The notes: generated from the letters alone by a model not told the origin. DNA of 41,661 nt from Sporosarcina sp. (GCA_029263895.1 JARIDO010000051.1:1-41661); one strand, 5' to 3'. Shown: positions 23,046-32,707, counted from the first letter of the stretch. Made by a program: numbers and translations.

Positions 23046-24218
23046 TTATGATAATGACTCCTGAAAGTCGATGGCTACAGCGCCAAGTGTTTTCGCTGCG
23101 ACAAGCATCGCGCGTTCATCAAAATCAAATTTGGGATGATGATGAGGATATGCCTCTTTAGGTTTAGCGCCTGTAAAAAAGAAAGAGCCTGGAACTGCTT
23201 CCAAGTAGTATGCAAAATCTTCCCCAATCATTTTCGGTTTGCATGTTTTCGCGGTAGTGACACCAGGAATGGTTTTTGCAGCATTTTTTACAACTTCAGT
23301 TTCTGCTGTATGGTTGACTACAGCGGGGTATCCTTGAACGTAGTTAAAATCAATTGAACAGTTACTAGCGATTGCAGTCCCTTCAATAATCCGTGTCATT
23401 TCCTGTTCCATTAATTTCCGGACCGCTGAATTGAAAGTTCGGATAGTACCGCCAATTGTAGCCGAATCCGCAATGACGTTAAAAGCATTATTAGCATTGA
23501 AGGATCCAATTGATAAGACGGCCGATTCGATGGGGTCAATCCTTCTAGAAACTAACTGCTGTAGATTCATAACCAATTGAGAACCAATAACAATAGCATC
23601 TTTTGTTTGGTGTGGAGCCGCTCCGTGACCACCAGCGCCTTGGATGACGATTTCAAAACGGTCAGCTGCTGCCATGATGGGACCAGCTAAGTATTCAATC
23701 GTACCAAATGGAGTTAAGGACCATAAATGTGTACCGAAAATGACATCGACTCCTTCAAGACAACCGTCTGCAATCATTGCCTTGGCCCCGCCTGGAGCAA
23801 GTTCTTCCGCATGCTGATGGATGAAAACGTAGTTGCCAACAAGTTTTTCTCGAAGCGTATGAATCGCTTTAGCGAGTTGTAACAATGTAGCAGTATGTCC
23901 ATCGTGACCGCATGCGTGCATAACGCCGGGGACGGATGATTTGTATGCAACATCTTTTTCGTCCTGTATTGGCAATGCATCAAAATCTGCACGAAGAGCA
24001 ACCGTTTTACCAGGACGACCACCATAAATGCGAGCGACAACTCCGTTTCCGCCAACTCCTGATTTAACTTCGATACCCAAATCAGTGTAAAAGTCATTAA
24101 TAAACTTAGCGGTTGTTTGTTCTTTAAAAGAAAGTTCTGGATACATGTGGAGATGTCTTCGAATCACAACCATATCTTCAAAAGCTACATCAAGCTTTTC
24201 GAATAATTGTTCCTTCAT
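23046..24218 (-). CDS. M20-family amidohydrolase (N-acyl-amino-acid or peptidase-like)
   Basis: A 390-residue cytoplasmic metallo-hydrolase. Dinuclear metal ligands are visible: MHACGHDGH (Cys103, His105), HQHAEEL (Glu138, Glu139), GTHLW (His164) and the C-terminal YPHHHPKFDFDE. GGHGAAPHQTKDAI marks the dimerisation lid domain. The family removes acyl or indole-acetyl groups from amino acids; YhaA of Bacillus subtilis is a likely relative. The exact substrate is unknown. Start ATG follows a run of G. Single gene with its own terminator. Confidence 0.9.
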   Translation of the reverse strand: MKEQLFEKLDVAFEDMVVIRRHLHMYPELSFKEQTTAKFINDFYTDLGIEVKSGVGGNGVVARIYGGRPGKTVALRADFDALPIQDEKDVAYKSSVPGVMHACGHDGHTATLLQLAKAIHTLREKLVGNYVFIHQHAEELAPGGAKAMIADGCLEGVDVIFGTHLWSLTPFGTIEYLAGPIMAAADRFEIVIQGAGGHGAAPHQTKDAIVIGSQLVMNLQQLVSRRIDPIESAVLSIGSFNANNAFNVIADSATIGGTIRTFNSAVRKLMEQEMTRIIEGTAIASNCSIDFNYVQGYPAVVNHTAETEVVKNAAKTIPGVTTAKTCKPKMIGEDFAYYLEAVPGSFFFTGAKPKEAYPHHHPKFDFDERAMLVAAKTLGAVAIDFQESLS

Positions 24219-24317
24219 TATTTCCCCCCCTAGGCGCTAATTGAATAATCAGAAACTTGCAACTCCATTGTATCAATGAAGAGAAAATCACTCAACAGAG
24301 GAATTTAAAGTGGACAT

Positions 24318-24348
24318 TAAAAGAGTGATTTCCGAAGAAATCACTCTT
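24318..24348 (-). terminator. Terminator of hmoB
   Basis: AAGAGTGATTTC-TTCG-GAAATCACTCTT followed by T on the minus strand. The hmoB stop codon lies within the stem. Confidence 0.8.
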
Positions 24349-24859
24349 GTTCGTCTTCTTTATTTGTCCAATACGATGTGATGTAAGCTGCACTTGAAAA
24401 AAGGTGTGCTGTGCTGTTAGTTGTGGATTTTGCTGTTTCAGCTATTTTTGTAGTGGTAAAAGAAGCTGAATCTTTCCATTGATTATAGAACTTTTCATCA
24501 GACCATTCGGTAACCACTATGTATGTGTCTGAGTCCAATGGGCGAAGTAATCTGAAAGCGATAAAACCAGGTTGGTTTGAAATTATGTCCTTGAACGATT
24601 GTGATTGATGTTCAAAAAGAGGCCTACCTTCGTCAGTAACTGGAATATTGTTGAACACGAAGTAGCCATGATCAGACATGCTACCTGTTGAACCGATGAC
24701 TTCATATCGTCTTGGAGTTTGGAAAATGGTTTCATCGTCTGTTTCATGTATAAGTAAAGACGTTCCTTCACCATATAATTGAATCATTCCGATGCCTTTA
24801 TATTTTTTTATTATCGATTCCAAGAAACTAGGCGTACCACTCGTAATATAAATATTCAT
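24341..24859 (-). CDS. hmoB: Heme-degrading monooxygenase HmoB
   Basis: 172 residues. The C-terminal ABM-like domain (about 60-150) has FVFNNIPVTDEGRPLFE and PGFIAFRLLRPLDSDTYIVVTEWSD, features I recall from Bacillus HmoB (YhgC). The N-terminal part is the extra half that distinguishes HmoB from shorter IsdG-type enzymes. It opens heme to release iron. It is divergent from hemEHY, which places heme breakdown next to heme synthesis as in Bacillus subtilis. ATG at 24859 follows a GGAGGAAT-type site. Confidence 0.88.
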   Translation of the reverse strand: MNIYITSGTPSFLESIIKKYKGIGMIQLYGEGTSLLIHETDDETIFQTPRRYEVIGSTGSMSDHGYFVFNNIPVTDEGRPLFEHQSQSFKDIISNQPGFIAFRLLRPLDSDTYIVVTEWSDEKFYNQWKDSASFTTTKIAETAKSTTNSTAHLFSSAAYITSYWTNKEDEQE

Positions 24860-25138
24860 GATGATTATTCCTCCTTTATAGCCCTAATTCTTTATTCCCA
24901 TTAAATCTTCAGATTAAACAAATAGAAGTCTTTGTTCATGGTGGTGATTGTTTAATCAATCGATCTAAAACGTTGAAGTGTTAATCAGCACAACAAACAA
25001 TGTCGAAATGATGGCAAAAGTTAGTACAATTATATGACAAACAAACGAAACACTATACATTATTCAACCAAACGACTATATTGAAAACGGATATACTAAT
25101 TAAACTAATTTTAAATAAGAGAGTGGGTATTCAAGTAA
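24860..25138. other. Divergent hmoB/hemE intergenic region
   Basis: 279 bases without a gene. A small dyad GATTG-TTTAAT-CAATC lies at about 24946. The hemE ribosome site (GAGAGTGGG) is weak and 12 bases from ATG. TATACT-type boxes occur at about 25092 and 25059, but none has a good -35. I saw no Fur or PerR box that I would defend. Confidence 0.5.
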
Positions 25139-26179
25139 ATGACAAAATTCAATGACACACTTTTACGCGCTGCACGTGGAGAGAAAATTGAACACACACC
25201 TGTCTGGTATATGAGACAAGCTGGTCGTTCACAACCCGAATATTTGAAAATAAAAGAGAAATATTCCTTAGAACAAATTACACATCAGCCCGAGCTCTGT
25301 GCATATGTTACAAAGCTTCCTGTTGACCAGTATGATGTGGATGCAGCCATACTTTATAAAGATATTGTAACACCGTTACCTGGTTTAGGAATTGATGTAC
25401 AAATAAAAGCAGGGGTTGGACCTGTCATTGCAAATCCTATCAGAAGTGTTCAAGATGTACATAACTTAGGCGACCTATCACCGCAAGATGATATTCCGTT
25501 TGTTTTAGAGACCATTAAAATTTTAACGAATGAACAGTTGAATGTACCACTAATCGGATTTGCAGGTGCTCCTTTTACATTAGCGAGTTATATGATTGAA
25601 GGCGGTCCGTCTAAAAGTTACAATTTGACAAAATCGTTCATGGTGTCTGAGCCACAAGCTTGGTTTGCGCTTATGGATAAGTTAGCAGATATGACAATTA
25701 CGTACATAACTGCGCAAGTGGAAGCAGGTGCAAAAGCAATACAAATCTTTGATTCGTGGGTGGGTGCATTAAATGTAGCCGACTACAGAATATTCATAAA
25801 GCCTACGATGACACGCATCTTTGCAGAATTACGAAAGTTAAACGTCCCGTTAATAACATTTGGCGTCGGTGCAAGTCATTTAGCGAATGAATGGCATGAT
25901 CTTCCCGTAGATGTAGTCGGTTTAGATTGGCGTTTATCGATTAAAGAAGCAGGGGAACGTGGAATGACAAAACCACTACAAGGAAACCTAGATCCGTCTA
26001 TGTTGTTGGCGGATTGGTCTGTAATTGAAGAGCGGGCAAAAACAATTATCGAACAAGGGGTGGCACACGGAAATCATATCTTTAACTTAGGACATGGTGT
26101 GTTCCCAGCTGTAAAACCTGCTACATTGAAGAAGTTAACTGAACTCATTCATACGTATAGTGCTGAATTACGTAAGTAA
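25139..26179 (+). CDS. hemE: Uroporphyrinogen decarboxylase
   Basis: 346 residues. It decarboxylates uroporphyrinogen III to coproporphyrinogen III in the cytoplasm. The signature [16 protein letters not shown] (about 20-35) is present, as are [12 protein letters not shown] with its conserved Asp, [26 protein letters not shown] and FNLGHGVFP near the C terminus, where His is catalytic. First gene of hemE-hemH-hemY; hemH follows after 24 bases. Confidence 0.96.
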   Translation: MTKFNDTLLRAARGEKIEHTPVWYMRQAGRSQPEYLKIKEKYSLEQITHQPELCAYVTKLPVDQYDVDAAILYKDIVTPLPGLGIDVQIKAGVGPVIANPIRSVQDVHNLGDLSPQDDIPFVLETIKILTNEQLNVPLIGFAGAPFTLASYMIEGGPSKSYNLTKSFMVSEPQAWFALMDKLADMTITYITAQVEAGAKAIQIFDSWVGALNVADYRIFIKPTMTRIFAELRKLNVPLITFGVGASHLANEWHDLPVDVVGLDWRLSIKEAGERGMTKPLQGNLDPSMLLADWSVIEERAKTIIEQGVAHGNHIFNLGHGVFPAVKPATLKKLTELIHTYSAELRK

Positions 26180-26203
26180 CATAAAAAACTAGAGGTGAAA
26201 AAA

Positions 26204-27136
26204 ATGACAAAAAAAACAGTGGGTTTACTCGTAATGGCATATGGAACACCGAACAAAGAAGAAGATGTTGAATCTTACTACACGCATATTCGTCATGGTC
26301 GTCCACCTGAGCCAGCGCAATTAGAGGATTTACAAAATCGTTACAAAGCGATTGGTGGGATATCTCCATTAGCAAAAATCACTGAAAATCAAGCGACTGC
26401 ACTTGTGAATCAGTTAAATGAAGTACAAAAAGATATCGAATTCAAAGTCTATATCGGCTTAAAACATATTTCACCTTTTATTGAAGATGCAGTTCAACAA
26501 ATGCATGACGACGGCATAAAAGAAGTTGTATCGATTGTACTTGCACCACATTTCTCTACATTCTCAGTCAAGTCTTACAATGGACGTGCGAAAGAAGAAG
26601 CGGAGAAACTAGGTATGACGATTACATCAGTTGAAAGCTGGTACAAGCAACCAAAGTTCATCTCATACTGGGTAGAAAAGGTACGTAAAACATTCGAAAG
26701 CATGAGTACTGAAGAATGTGCGAATGCTTGTTACATCGTATCTGCACATTCACTACCAGAAAAAATTCTAGCAAACGGTGATCCGTATGCGGACCAACTT
26801 AAAGAGACAGCAGACCTTATTGCAGCAGGGGCCGGAGTTTCGAAATATGAAATAGGTTGGCAAAGTGCAGGTCAAACACCTGAACCGTGGCTTGGACCCG
26901 ATGTACAGGACTTAACACGTGAGCTACATGAAAAGCATGGGTATACATCATTTGTCTATACACCAGTAGGATTTGTATCCGATCATTTAGAAGTTTTGTA
27001 TGACAACGATTACGAATGCAAAGTTGTATGTGATGAAATTGGAGCTTCTTATTATAGACCAGCTATGCCAAACACTGATCCATTGTTTATAGGTGCAATG
27101 GTTGACGCGTTACTAGAAAAAATGAACGAGCAGTGA
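26204..27136 (+). CDS. hemH: Coproporphyrin III ferrochelatase
   Basis: 310 residues. It inserts Fe2+ into coproporphyrin III, the step used by Gram-positive bacteria (also called CpfC). Metal and proton-handling residues are His182 in [10 protein letters not shown] and Glu263 in [21 protein letters not shown] at the N terminus and [16 protein letters not shown] are further signatures. ATG at 26204 is six bases after AGAGGTG; a GTG three codons earlier overlaps that site. Middle gene of the heme operon. Confidence 0.96.
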   Translation: MTKKTVGLLVMAYGTPNKEEDVESYYTHIRHGRPPEPAQLEDLQNRYKAIGGISPLAKITENQATALVNQLNEVQKDIEFKVYIGLKHISPFIEDAVQQMHDDGIKEVVSIVLAPHFSTFSVKSYNGRAKEEAEKLGMTITSVESWYKQPKFISYWVEKVRKTFESMSTEECANACYIVSAHSLPEKILANGDPYADQLKETADLIAAGAGVSKYEIGWQSAGQTPEPWLGPDVQDLTRELHEKHGYTSFVYTPVGFVSDHLEVLYDNDYECKVVCDEIGASYYRPAMPNTDPLFIGAMVDALLEKMNEQ

Positions 27137-27154
27137 TGACTGCAGGAGGCAGAG

Positions 27155-28591
27155 ATGATGGATACCAACACGAATACTAAAAGAGTTGTCATCGTAGGTG
27201 GAGGAATCACAGGTCTTTCAGCAGCTTTCTATATGCAAAAAGAAGCAAAAGAAAAAGGGTTGCCACTTGAAGTGACTCTTATAGAAGCATCGAATCGTCT
27301 TGGTGGGAAAATTCAAACTGTTCGACGTGATGGTTTTATTATCGAACGTGGACCTGATTCCTTTTTAATTCGTAAGAAAAGTATGGACGTTCTTGCGAAA
27401 GATCTTGGTATTGAAAATCAGCTCGTGAAAAATGCGACGGGTCAAGCATATGTCCTTGTAAATGAAAAGCTCCATCCAATTCCGGGAGGCTCTATAATGG
27501 GTGTCCCAACTGAACTTGGGCCATTTTTAACAACTGGTCTGTTTTCAATGGCTGGAAAACTACGTGCAGCGGCAGATTTCATATTACCGAGATCAGGGAT
27601 CGAAGGAGATCAGTCATTGGGTCATTTCTTCCGTAGACGATTTGGTGGAGAAATTGTTGAAAACTTAATTGAACCACTACTTTCAGGTGTCTATGCCGGG
27701 GATATTGATCATATGAGTATGCAATCAACATTTCCTCAATTTTATGAAGTTGAAAAAAAGTATCGAAGCGTCATTATTGGAATGAAAAAAACAACACCTA
27801 AACGAAAGAAGGATTCTACTGGGACTACAGCAGTCATCGGTAAACGTGAAGGCGCTTTTCATTCATTCAAGAATGGTTTGGGAACGATGGTAGAAGCGTT
27901 AGAGCAACAACTGGAACCTGGCTCCGTAAGAACAGGTGTTAAGGTTCAAGGTATTGATAAACAGGATGGGAAAACCATTCTTCAATTGAGTGGTGGCCAA
28001 AGTATAGAAGCTGATGCAGTTATTTTGACAACAGGACATGCGATGGCAACTAAACTATTCGAACCGCATCACGTGTTGCAAGAACTTACTGAAATTCCAA
28101 CAACTTCAGTCGCAACAGTTGCACTTGCATTTCCGGCAGATACCGTTATTGAAGATAAAGCAGGTACAGGGTTTTTAGTATCACGTACGAGCGATTACTC
28201 AATAACAGCGTGTACATGGGTGCATCGCAAATGGCCAACTACAACGCCAGAGGGGAAAGTTCTTCTTCGTGCATTCGTCGGTCGTGCTGGAGACGAAGCC
28301 ATTGTCGATTTACCAGATTGTGAAATAGAGAAAATCGTGCTGGCAGATTTAAATAAAATAATGGACATTAAAGAAAAACCCGATTTCACTGTAATTACGC
28401 GTTGGAAAGAAGATCGTCCGCAATATAAAGTAGGACACAAACAGCGCATTGACGCTGCACGTGCAGCGTTGGGAAAAGTGTTCCCTCAAGTGAAACTTGC
28501 AGGAGCTTCATACGATGGAGTTGGCTTACCTGACTGTATCGACCAAGGAAGAAAAGCAGTTTCGGAAGTGTTAACTGAATTATTTGAGTGA
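27155..28591 (+). CDS. hemY: Coproporphyrinogen III oxidase (HemY/CgoX)
   Basis: A 478-residue FAD enzyme that oxidises coproporphyrinogen III to coproporphyrin III, the substrate of the preceding hemH product. The dinucleotide motif VVIVGGGITGLSAAF lies at the N terminus, followed by IEASNRLGGKIQT and ERGPDSFL. ACTWVHRKWP and the C-terminal GASYDGVGLPDCIDQGRKA close the FAD domain. An insertion of about 20 residues (KKTTPKRKKDSTGTTAVIG) carries a Lys-rich loop. RBS AGGAGG; ATG at 27155 or 27158. Confidence 0.95.
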   Translation: MMDTNTNTKRVVIVGGGITGLSAAFYMQKEAKEKGLPLEVTLIEASNRLGGKIQTVRRDGFIIERGPDSFLIRKKSMDVLAKDLGIENQLVKNATGQAYVLVNEKLHPIPGGSIMGVPTELGPFLTTGLFSMAGKLRAAADFILPRSGIEGDQSLGHFFRRRFGGEIVENLIEPLLSGVYAGDIDHMSMQSTFPQFYEVEKKYRSVIIGMKKTTPKRKKDSTGTTAVIGKREGAFHSFKNGLGTMVEALEQQLEPGSVRTGVKVQGIDKQDGKTILQLSGGQSIEADAVILTTGHAMATKLFEPHHVLQELTEIPTTSVATVALAFPADTVIEDKAGTGFLVSRTSDYSITACTWVHRKWPTTTPEGKVLLRAFVGRAGDEAIVDLPDCEIEKIVLADLNKIMDIKEKPDFTVITRWKEDRPQYKVGHKQRIDAARAALGKVFPQVKLAGASYDGVGLPDCIDQGRKAVSEVLTELFE

Positions 28592-28630
28592 AAAAGAGCT
28601 AACGGATTTTCATCCGCTAGCTCTTTTTTT
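28592..28630 (+). terminator. Terminator of the hemEHY operon
   Basis: A GAGCTAACGGAT-type stem with its near-complement and a run of eight T, directly after the hemY stop. Confidence 0.9.
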
Positions 28631-28690
28631 ATATTATGTTTTACAACTGAATAATATTTTATTATTTGTTATAGTACAGAAATAGCAAAA

Positions 28691-28816
28691 TTAAAGAATG
28701 TTGCAAGCATCACATTTATTGCTATAACATTCATGCTGTTCTACGATTTCTTGATCACAAGACACACATTTTTTAGCAGGTAGGTTTTTGAAAAACTCAA
28801 TTACATTTTCAAGCAT
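28691..28816 (-). CDS. yhfH: YhfH-like small zinc-ribbon protein
   Basis: A 41-residue frame: MLENVIEFFKNLPAKKC, then CVSC and CDAC separated by 14 residues. The paired Cys-X2-Cys sites should bind one zinc ion. The length, N-terminal helix and EQHECYSNKCDAC match the YhfH family of Bacillus as I remember it. Its function is unknown. RBS GGAGGA, eight bases from ATG. It lies between hemY and lplJ on the other strand. Confidence 0.85.
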   Translation of the reverse strand: MLENVIEFFKNLPAKKCVSCDQEIVEQHECYSNKCDACNIL

Positions 28817-28959
28817 AGTTGTTTTCCTCCTCCTTTTTTATTGTACTAGTACTAAATTTCTTATTACCAGTGTATTACAACAGTTGAAAGAATGTCAACA
28901 CTTTTATGGAAATGTGCGTTAAAATAAATACATGAATAGATAATTAAGGAGTGAGGGAT

Positions 28960-29952
28960 ATGTATTTTATTGATAACAAAGGCATTACGGATCCGCGTAT
29001 TAACTTAGCTATTGAAGAATATGTGTTAAAAAATATGGATGTTGATAAAGATTCGTACTTACTTTTCTATATTAATGAACCGTCCATCATCATCGGTAGA
29101 AATCAAAATACAGTTGAGGAAATTGATACAGAGTATGTTGATGCTAATGGTATTCATGTTGTGCGTCGCTTATCTGGTGGTGGAGCAGTGTACCATGACT
29201 TAGGAAACTTGAATTTTAGTTTTATAGTTAAAGACGATGGTGACTCATTCAGGAATTTTAAAAAATTTACCGAACCCGTTGTAGCTGCCTTAGCTGACGT
29301 AGGTGTCAAAGCAGAGTTACTTGGGCGTAATGACATATTGGTCGATGGTAGAAAGATTTCAGGCAATGCTCAATTCTCAACAAATGGGCGATTATTTAGC
29401 CACGGAACACTGATGTTTGATACGGAAATTGAAGGCGTCGTGTCAGCATTGAAAGTTAGAAAAGATAAAATTGAATCTAAAGGTATTAAATCGATACGAA
29501 GTCGCGTTGCAAACATATCAGAATTCCTTGAAAATCCTATGTCAATTGAGGAGTTTAGGACAAAACTACTGCATTCAATATTCGGGGGACAAGAGAATAT
29601 TAAATACATGGAACTATCTGAAGCAGATTGGACTGCTATACATGAATTATCCAAAGAAAGATATGCGAATTGGGATTGGAATTTTGGTAAATCACCAAAA
29701 TTCAATTTACAACATACACACAGATTCCCGGTTGGTGGCCTCGATGTACGACTCGATGTTAGCCGTGGAATCATCGGCGATGTTCATATATTTGGAGACT
29801 TTTTTGGCGTAGGTGATGTAGCAGTCATTGAAGGGAGTTTAAAAGGTGTAAAATATGAGCGGCATTCAATTGAAGAAGCCATTAGTACAATTGATATACC
29901 GACCTATTTAGGTGGTATTTCTAAAGACGAGTTTCTACAATTAATTTATTAA
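28960..29952 (+). CDS. lplJ: Lipoate-protein ligase LplJ
   Basis: A 330-residue cytoplasmic enzyme that adenylates scavenged lipoate and attaches it to GcvH and the E2 subunits of dehydrogenase complexes. Motifs are RRLSGGGAVYHDLGNLNFSF (70-89), the catalytic lysine Lys132 in LVDGRKISGNAQ, and FSHGTLMFD. The C-terminal accessory domain (about 250-330) is present, including FGDFFGVGDV. ATG at 28960 lies eight bases after AAGGAG; the GTG three codons earlier is inside the leader. Single gene with a terminator. Confidence 0.95.
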   Translation: MYFIDNKGITDPRINLAIEEYVLKNMDVDKDSYLLFYINEPSIIIGRNQNTVEEIDTEYVDANGIHVVRRLSGGGAVYHDLGNLNFSFIVKDDGDSFRNFKKFTEPVVAALADVGVKAELLGRNDILVDGRKISGNAQFSTNGRLFSHGTLMFDTEIEGVVSALKVRKDKIESKGIKSIRSRVANISEFLENPMSIEEFRTKLLHSIFGGQENIKYMELSEADWTAIHELSKERYANWDWNFGKSPKFNLQHTHRFPVGGLDVRLDVSRGIIGDVHIFGDFFGVGDVAVIEGSLKGVKYERHSIEEAISTIDIPTYLGGISKDEFLQLIY

Positions 29953-29959
29953 CCTTCGG

Positions 29960-29989
29960 AAAAAGCCTGACATTTATGTCAGGCTTTTT
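29960..29989 (+). terminator. Terminator of lplJ
   Basis: AAAAGCCTGACAT pairs with its near-perfect complement and is followed by five T. Confidence 0.88.
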
Positions 29990-29994
29990 GAGTA

Positions 29995-30124
29995 CGCCCG
30001 CAAAAAGTAGCAATCGCCCGAAAGCGTACCGCGCGCGCCCGCAAAAAGTAGCAATCGCCCGAAAGTGTATCCCGCGCGCCCGCAAAGAGTAGCAATCGCC
30101 CGAAAGCGTATCGCGCGCGCCCGC
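29995..30124. repeat. Second tandem array, 41-bp period
   Basis: CGCCCGCAAA starts at 29995, 30036, 30077 and 30118, exactly 41 bp apart. A second core CGCCCGAAAG lies 20 bp into each unit (30015 and onward). The spacers (AAGTAGCAAT and GCGTATCGCG types) differ from those of the 171-466 array, yet the cadence is the same. It begins five bases after the lplJ terminator and ends about 95 bases before the response-regulator start. Confidence 0.92.
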
Positions 30125-30217
30125 AAACAACACAACGAAAAACACTAGATCACTCAAATCTAACGTTCATTCTTCAATTACGTTATACTATAAAGAACTG
30201 TGAAGGGGGCGTTATCG

Positions 30218-30922
30218 ATGGAAAATCAACGGATATTTATCGTTGAAGACGATCGTAAAATTGCAGAATTGTTAGCGGGTACACTAAGGAAGTATCAATA
30301 TAATATAGCAATTGTTGAGGATTTTGAATGTGTAGTGGAAGAGTGTTTGGCGTTTGATCCGCAGTTAGTATTGTTGGATATAAATTTGCCATCTTATGAT
30401 GGTTACTATTGGTGCCGTCAATTGAGACAACGGACGATGTGTCCGATTATTTTCATTTCAGCGCGTTCTGGGGATATGGATCAAGTTTTTGCGCTCGAAA
30501 ATGGAGGTGACGATTTTATTACGAAACCTTTCCATTATGAAATCGTCCTTGCCAAGATAAGAAGTCATTTACGAAGGTCAATTGGTGAATACGCACCTAG
30601 TCAGTCTGAACGTTTGATTAAAAAGGGCGCATGGAAATTGTTTGTAGAACGGATGGAATTGCATGTGGGTGATACCATTGTTCCCTTGCAAAAAAAAGAA
30701 TGCGTCATTTTGGAATTGTTAATGGAAGCTTCTCCAAAAGTTGTTTCAAGAGAAACAATGTTGGAAGAATTATGGGATGATCAGTCATTTGTTGATGAGA
30801 ATACGTTAAATGTTAATATGACGCGCGTACGAAAAAAACTTACAGAGTATGGTGTTCAATCGACCATTGAGACATTACGTGGAGCGGGCTATCGATTCTT
30901 GCTGGCGGCGGAGGAATCATGA
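30218..30922 (+). CDS. Response regulator, OmpR family (BceR-like)
   Basis: A 234-residue transcription factor. The receiver domain (IFIVEDDRKIAELL, phospho-acceptor Asp54 in LLDINLPSYDGYYWC, FISARSGDMDQVFALENGGD and Lys in FITKPF) is followed by a winged-helix DNA-binding domain ending RVRKKLTEYG and IETLRGAGYRFL. YDGYYWC and DMDQV are typical of BceR-type regulators, which activate their own ABC transporter genes. ATG at 30218 follows GAAGGGGG; GTG six codons upstream lies before that site. It overlaps the kinase gene by four bases (ATGA). Confidence 0.93.
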   Translation: MENQRIFIVEDDRKIAELLAGTLRKYQYNIAIVEDFECVVEECLAFDPQLVLLDINLPSYDGYYWCRQLRQRTMCPIIFISARSGDMDQVFALENGGDDFITKPFHYEIVLAKIRSHLRRSIGEYAPSQSERLIKKGAWKLFVERMELHVGDTIVPLQKKECVILELLMEASPKVVSRETMLEELWDDQSFVDENTLNVNMTRVRKKLTEYGVQSTIETLRGAGYRFLLAAEES

Positions 30923-31971
30923 ACAGGTTTGTTTTGTTTCTAAAAGAAAATTTAGCTTTTATGGTATTTCAATTACTTCTTATTTTATTTATACTTGTCT
31001 TATTTTTTTTAGATGGCATGCGTAATTTTAATACAGCGATTTACACGATTTGTATAAGTATGCTTTTGACGATGGGCTTTTTGGCTGCCAAATTCATTAT
31101 GAGACGTACTTTTTATGCGGCAATTACAAAGAAACCGACGAAAATGGAGGACGCACTTATTAAATATGTGCAGTCGCCAGAAAATAAAGTGACAACAGCA
31201 TTTACGAGAGACTTATATAAGCTGTATCAAAATGAGGTGCAGTCGTTGTATACGGCTCAGCATCGTCAGCTCTATTTTATGAATCAATGGGTGCATCAAA
31301 TGAAAACACCGATTTCAGTCATCAATCTTTTATTACAGGAAGAGGGCGAATTGGATCGCGCAAGTATCTCGGAAGAAGTTAGTAAACTTCAACATGGCTT
31401 GGATTCTGTACTAGTGACAGCTCGTCTAGAAACCTTTGAAGACGATATGCAAATTGAACGTGTGAATTTAAAGGAATTAATACAAGGCGTTTTAACGGAA
31501 CATAAACGTTTATTTATTACAAATGGTGTTTTTCCTGTGCTTTCGATGAATGATGAAATGACGATTGCAACAGATTTGAAGTGGATAAAAGTTGTTATCT
31601 CGCAATTCATTACAAATGCAGTCAAATACACTTTTGATGAGGGAAAGAAAGTGCATGTCATTGCTGAAAAGAATGTCGATGGCATAAAGCTTTTAATAAA
31701 AGATGAAGGGGTAGGAATACCTTCGTCGGATATGAAGCGATTGACGAAAGCCTTTTTTACTGGTGAGAATGGAAGGTTGACAGGTGAGTCGACGGGGATG
31801 GGCTTATATATTGCGTCTGAAGTTTGTGGGAAACTAGGTCATCCGTTAACGATTACTTCTGAGCAAGGCGTTGGTACAACAGTAGGTATACTCTTTAAAT
31901 ATGGGGAGGTGGGAAAATACGATGACGACCAAACCGATAGTGGAATTGACAGAAGTGACGAAGATTTATGA
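30919..31971 (+). CDS. Intramembrane-sensing histidine kinase (BceS-like)
   Basis: 350 residues. Two membrane helices (about 13-31 and 38-60) are separated by only a few residues, so there is almost no outside loop, as in kinases that sense through a partner ABC transporter. The phospho-acceptor is His126 in WVHQMKTPISVINLLLQ. HATPase motifs include ITNAVKYTFD, DEGVGIPSSD and ESTGMGLYIASEV. The C-terminal tail is Asp-rich and its gene overlaps the ATPase gene by 50 bases. Confidence 0.93.
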   Translation: MNRFVLFLKENLAFMVFQLLLILFILVLFFLDGMRNFNTAIYTICISMLLTMGFLAAKFIMRRTFYAAITKKPTKMEDALIKYVQSPENKVTTAFTRDLYKLYQNEVQSLYTAQHRQLYFMNQWVHQMKTPISVINLLLQEEGELDRASISEEVSKLQHGLDSVLVTARLETFEDDMQIERVNLKELIQGVLTEHKRLFITNGVFPVLSMNDEMTIATDLKWIKVVISQFITNAVKYTFDEGKKVHVIAEKNVDGIKLLIKDEGVGIPSSDMKRLTKAFFTGENGRLTGESTGMGLYIASEVCGKLGHPLTITSEQGVGTTVGILFKYGEVGKYDDDQTDSGIDRSDEDL

Positions 31972-32707
31972 AGGGAAGGTAATGACTCGTGCCTTAAATC
32001 GAATGGATTTAGAGATTGAGACAGGTGAGTTTGTCGCAATTATGGGGCCATCAGGTAGTGGGAAGACATCACTGTTAAATCTCATTTCAACAATAGATGT
32101 ACCGACTTATGGTCAAATTATGATAAATGGAATTGAGCCTGAAAGACTTAGTCAGAATGAGCTAGCACTGTTTCGACGACGTGAATTGGGATTTGTTTTT
32201 CAAGATATTAATTTATTGCAAATGTTAACTGTTGAAGAAAATCTTGTGCTACCACTAACGCTGGATGGGCTTCCGATAATAGAAATGGAGCGGCGTGTTA
32301 AAGATTTGGCTGAACACTTAGAGTTGAAGGCTATTCTTGATCGGAGACCTGATGAATTATCGGGTGGGCAAGCGCAGCGAACGGCAATTGGGCGTGCACT
32401 TATACATAAGCCGAAGTTAATATTAGCTGACGAACCAACTGGAAATCTTGATTCACGCTCGGCAAAAGAAGTGTTAGAGCTATTAACTGCAATTAATGTA
32501 GCGGAAGGAACTACCGTTATTATGGTTACCCACGACCCGATAGCAGCAAGTTATTGTGATCGCGTGTTGTTTATTAAAGATGGCGAGTTTTTCAATGAAA
32601 TATATAAAGATGAACGTCGTCAAACGTTTTTCCAACGTATTTTAAACGTCTTATCCTTGCTCGGAGGAGGAAACGTCCATGACCTTTCGTCAGTTCGCTT
32701 ACCGTAA
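31922..32707 (+). CDS. ABC transporter ATPase (BceA-like)
   Basis: 261 residues of the MacB/LolD-type subgroup. Walker A GPSGSGKTS (42-50), Q-loop FQDINLL, signature ELSGGQAQR, Walker B LILADEPTGNLD and H-loop VTHDPIAASYCDR are all intact. The C-terminal extension (RRQTFFQRILNVLSLLGGG) is usual in BceA. ATG at 31922 follows GGGGAGGTGGG; the in-frame ATG seven codons earlier lies before that site. It overlaps both its neighbours, so the module is translated as one unit. Confidence 0.93.
   Translation: MTTKPIVELTEVTKIYEGKVMTRALNRMDLEIETGEFVAIMGPSGSGKTSLLNLISTIDVPTYGQIMINGIEPERLSQNELALFRRRELGFVFQDINLLQMLTVEENLVLPLTLDGLPIIEMERRVKDLAEHLELKAILDRRPDELSGGQAQRTAIGRALIHKPKLILADEPTGNLDSRSAKEVLELLTAINVAEGTTVIMVTHDPIAASYCDRVLFIKDGEFFNEIYKDERRQTFFQRILNVLSLLGGGNVHDLSSVRLP

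Noticed and set aside
29995..30124. CRISPR array
   Set aside because: Units are contiguous 41-bp tandem repeats without unique spacers, and no cas genes are near. The same holds for 171-466.
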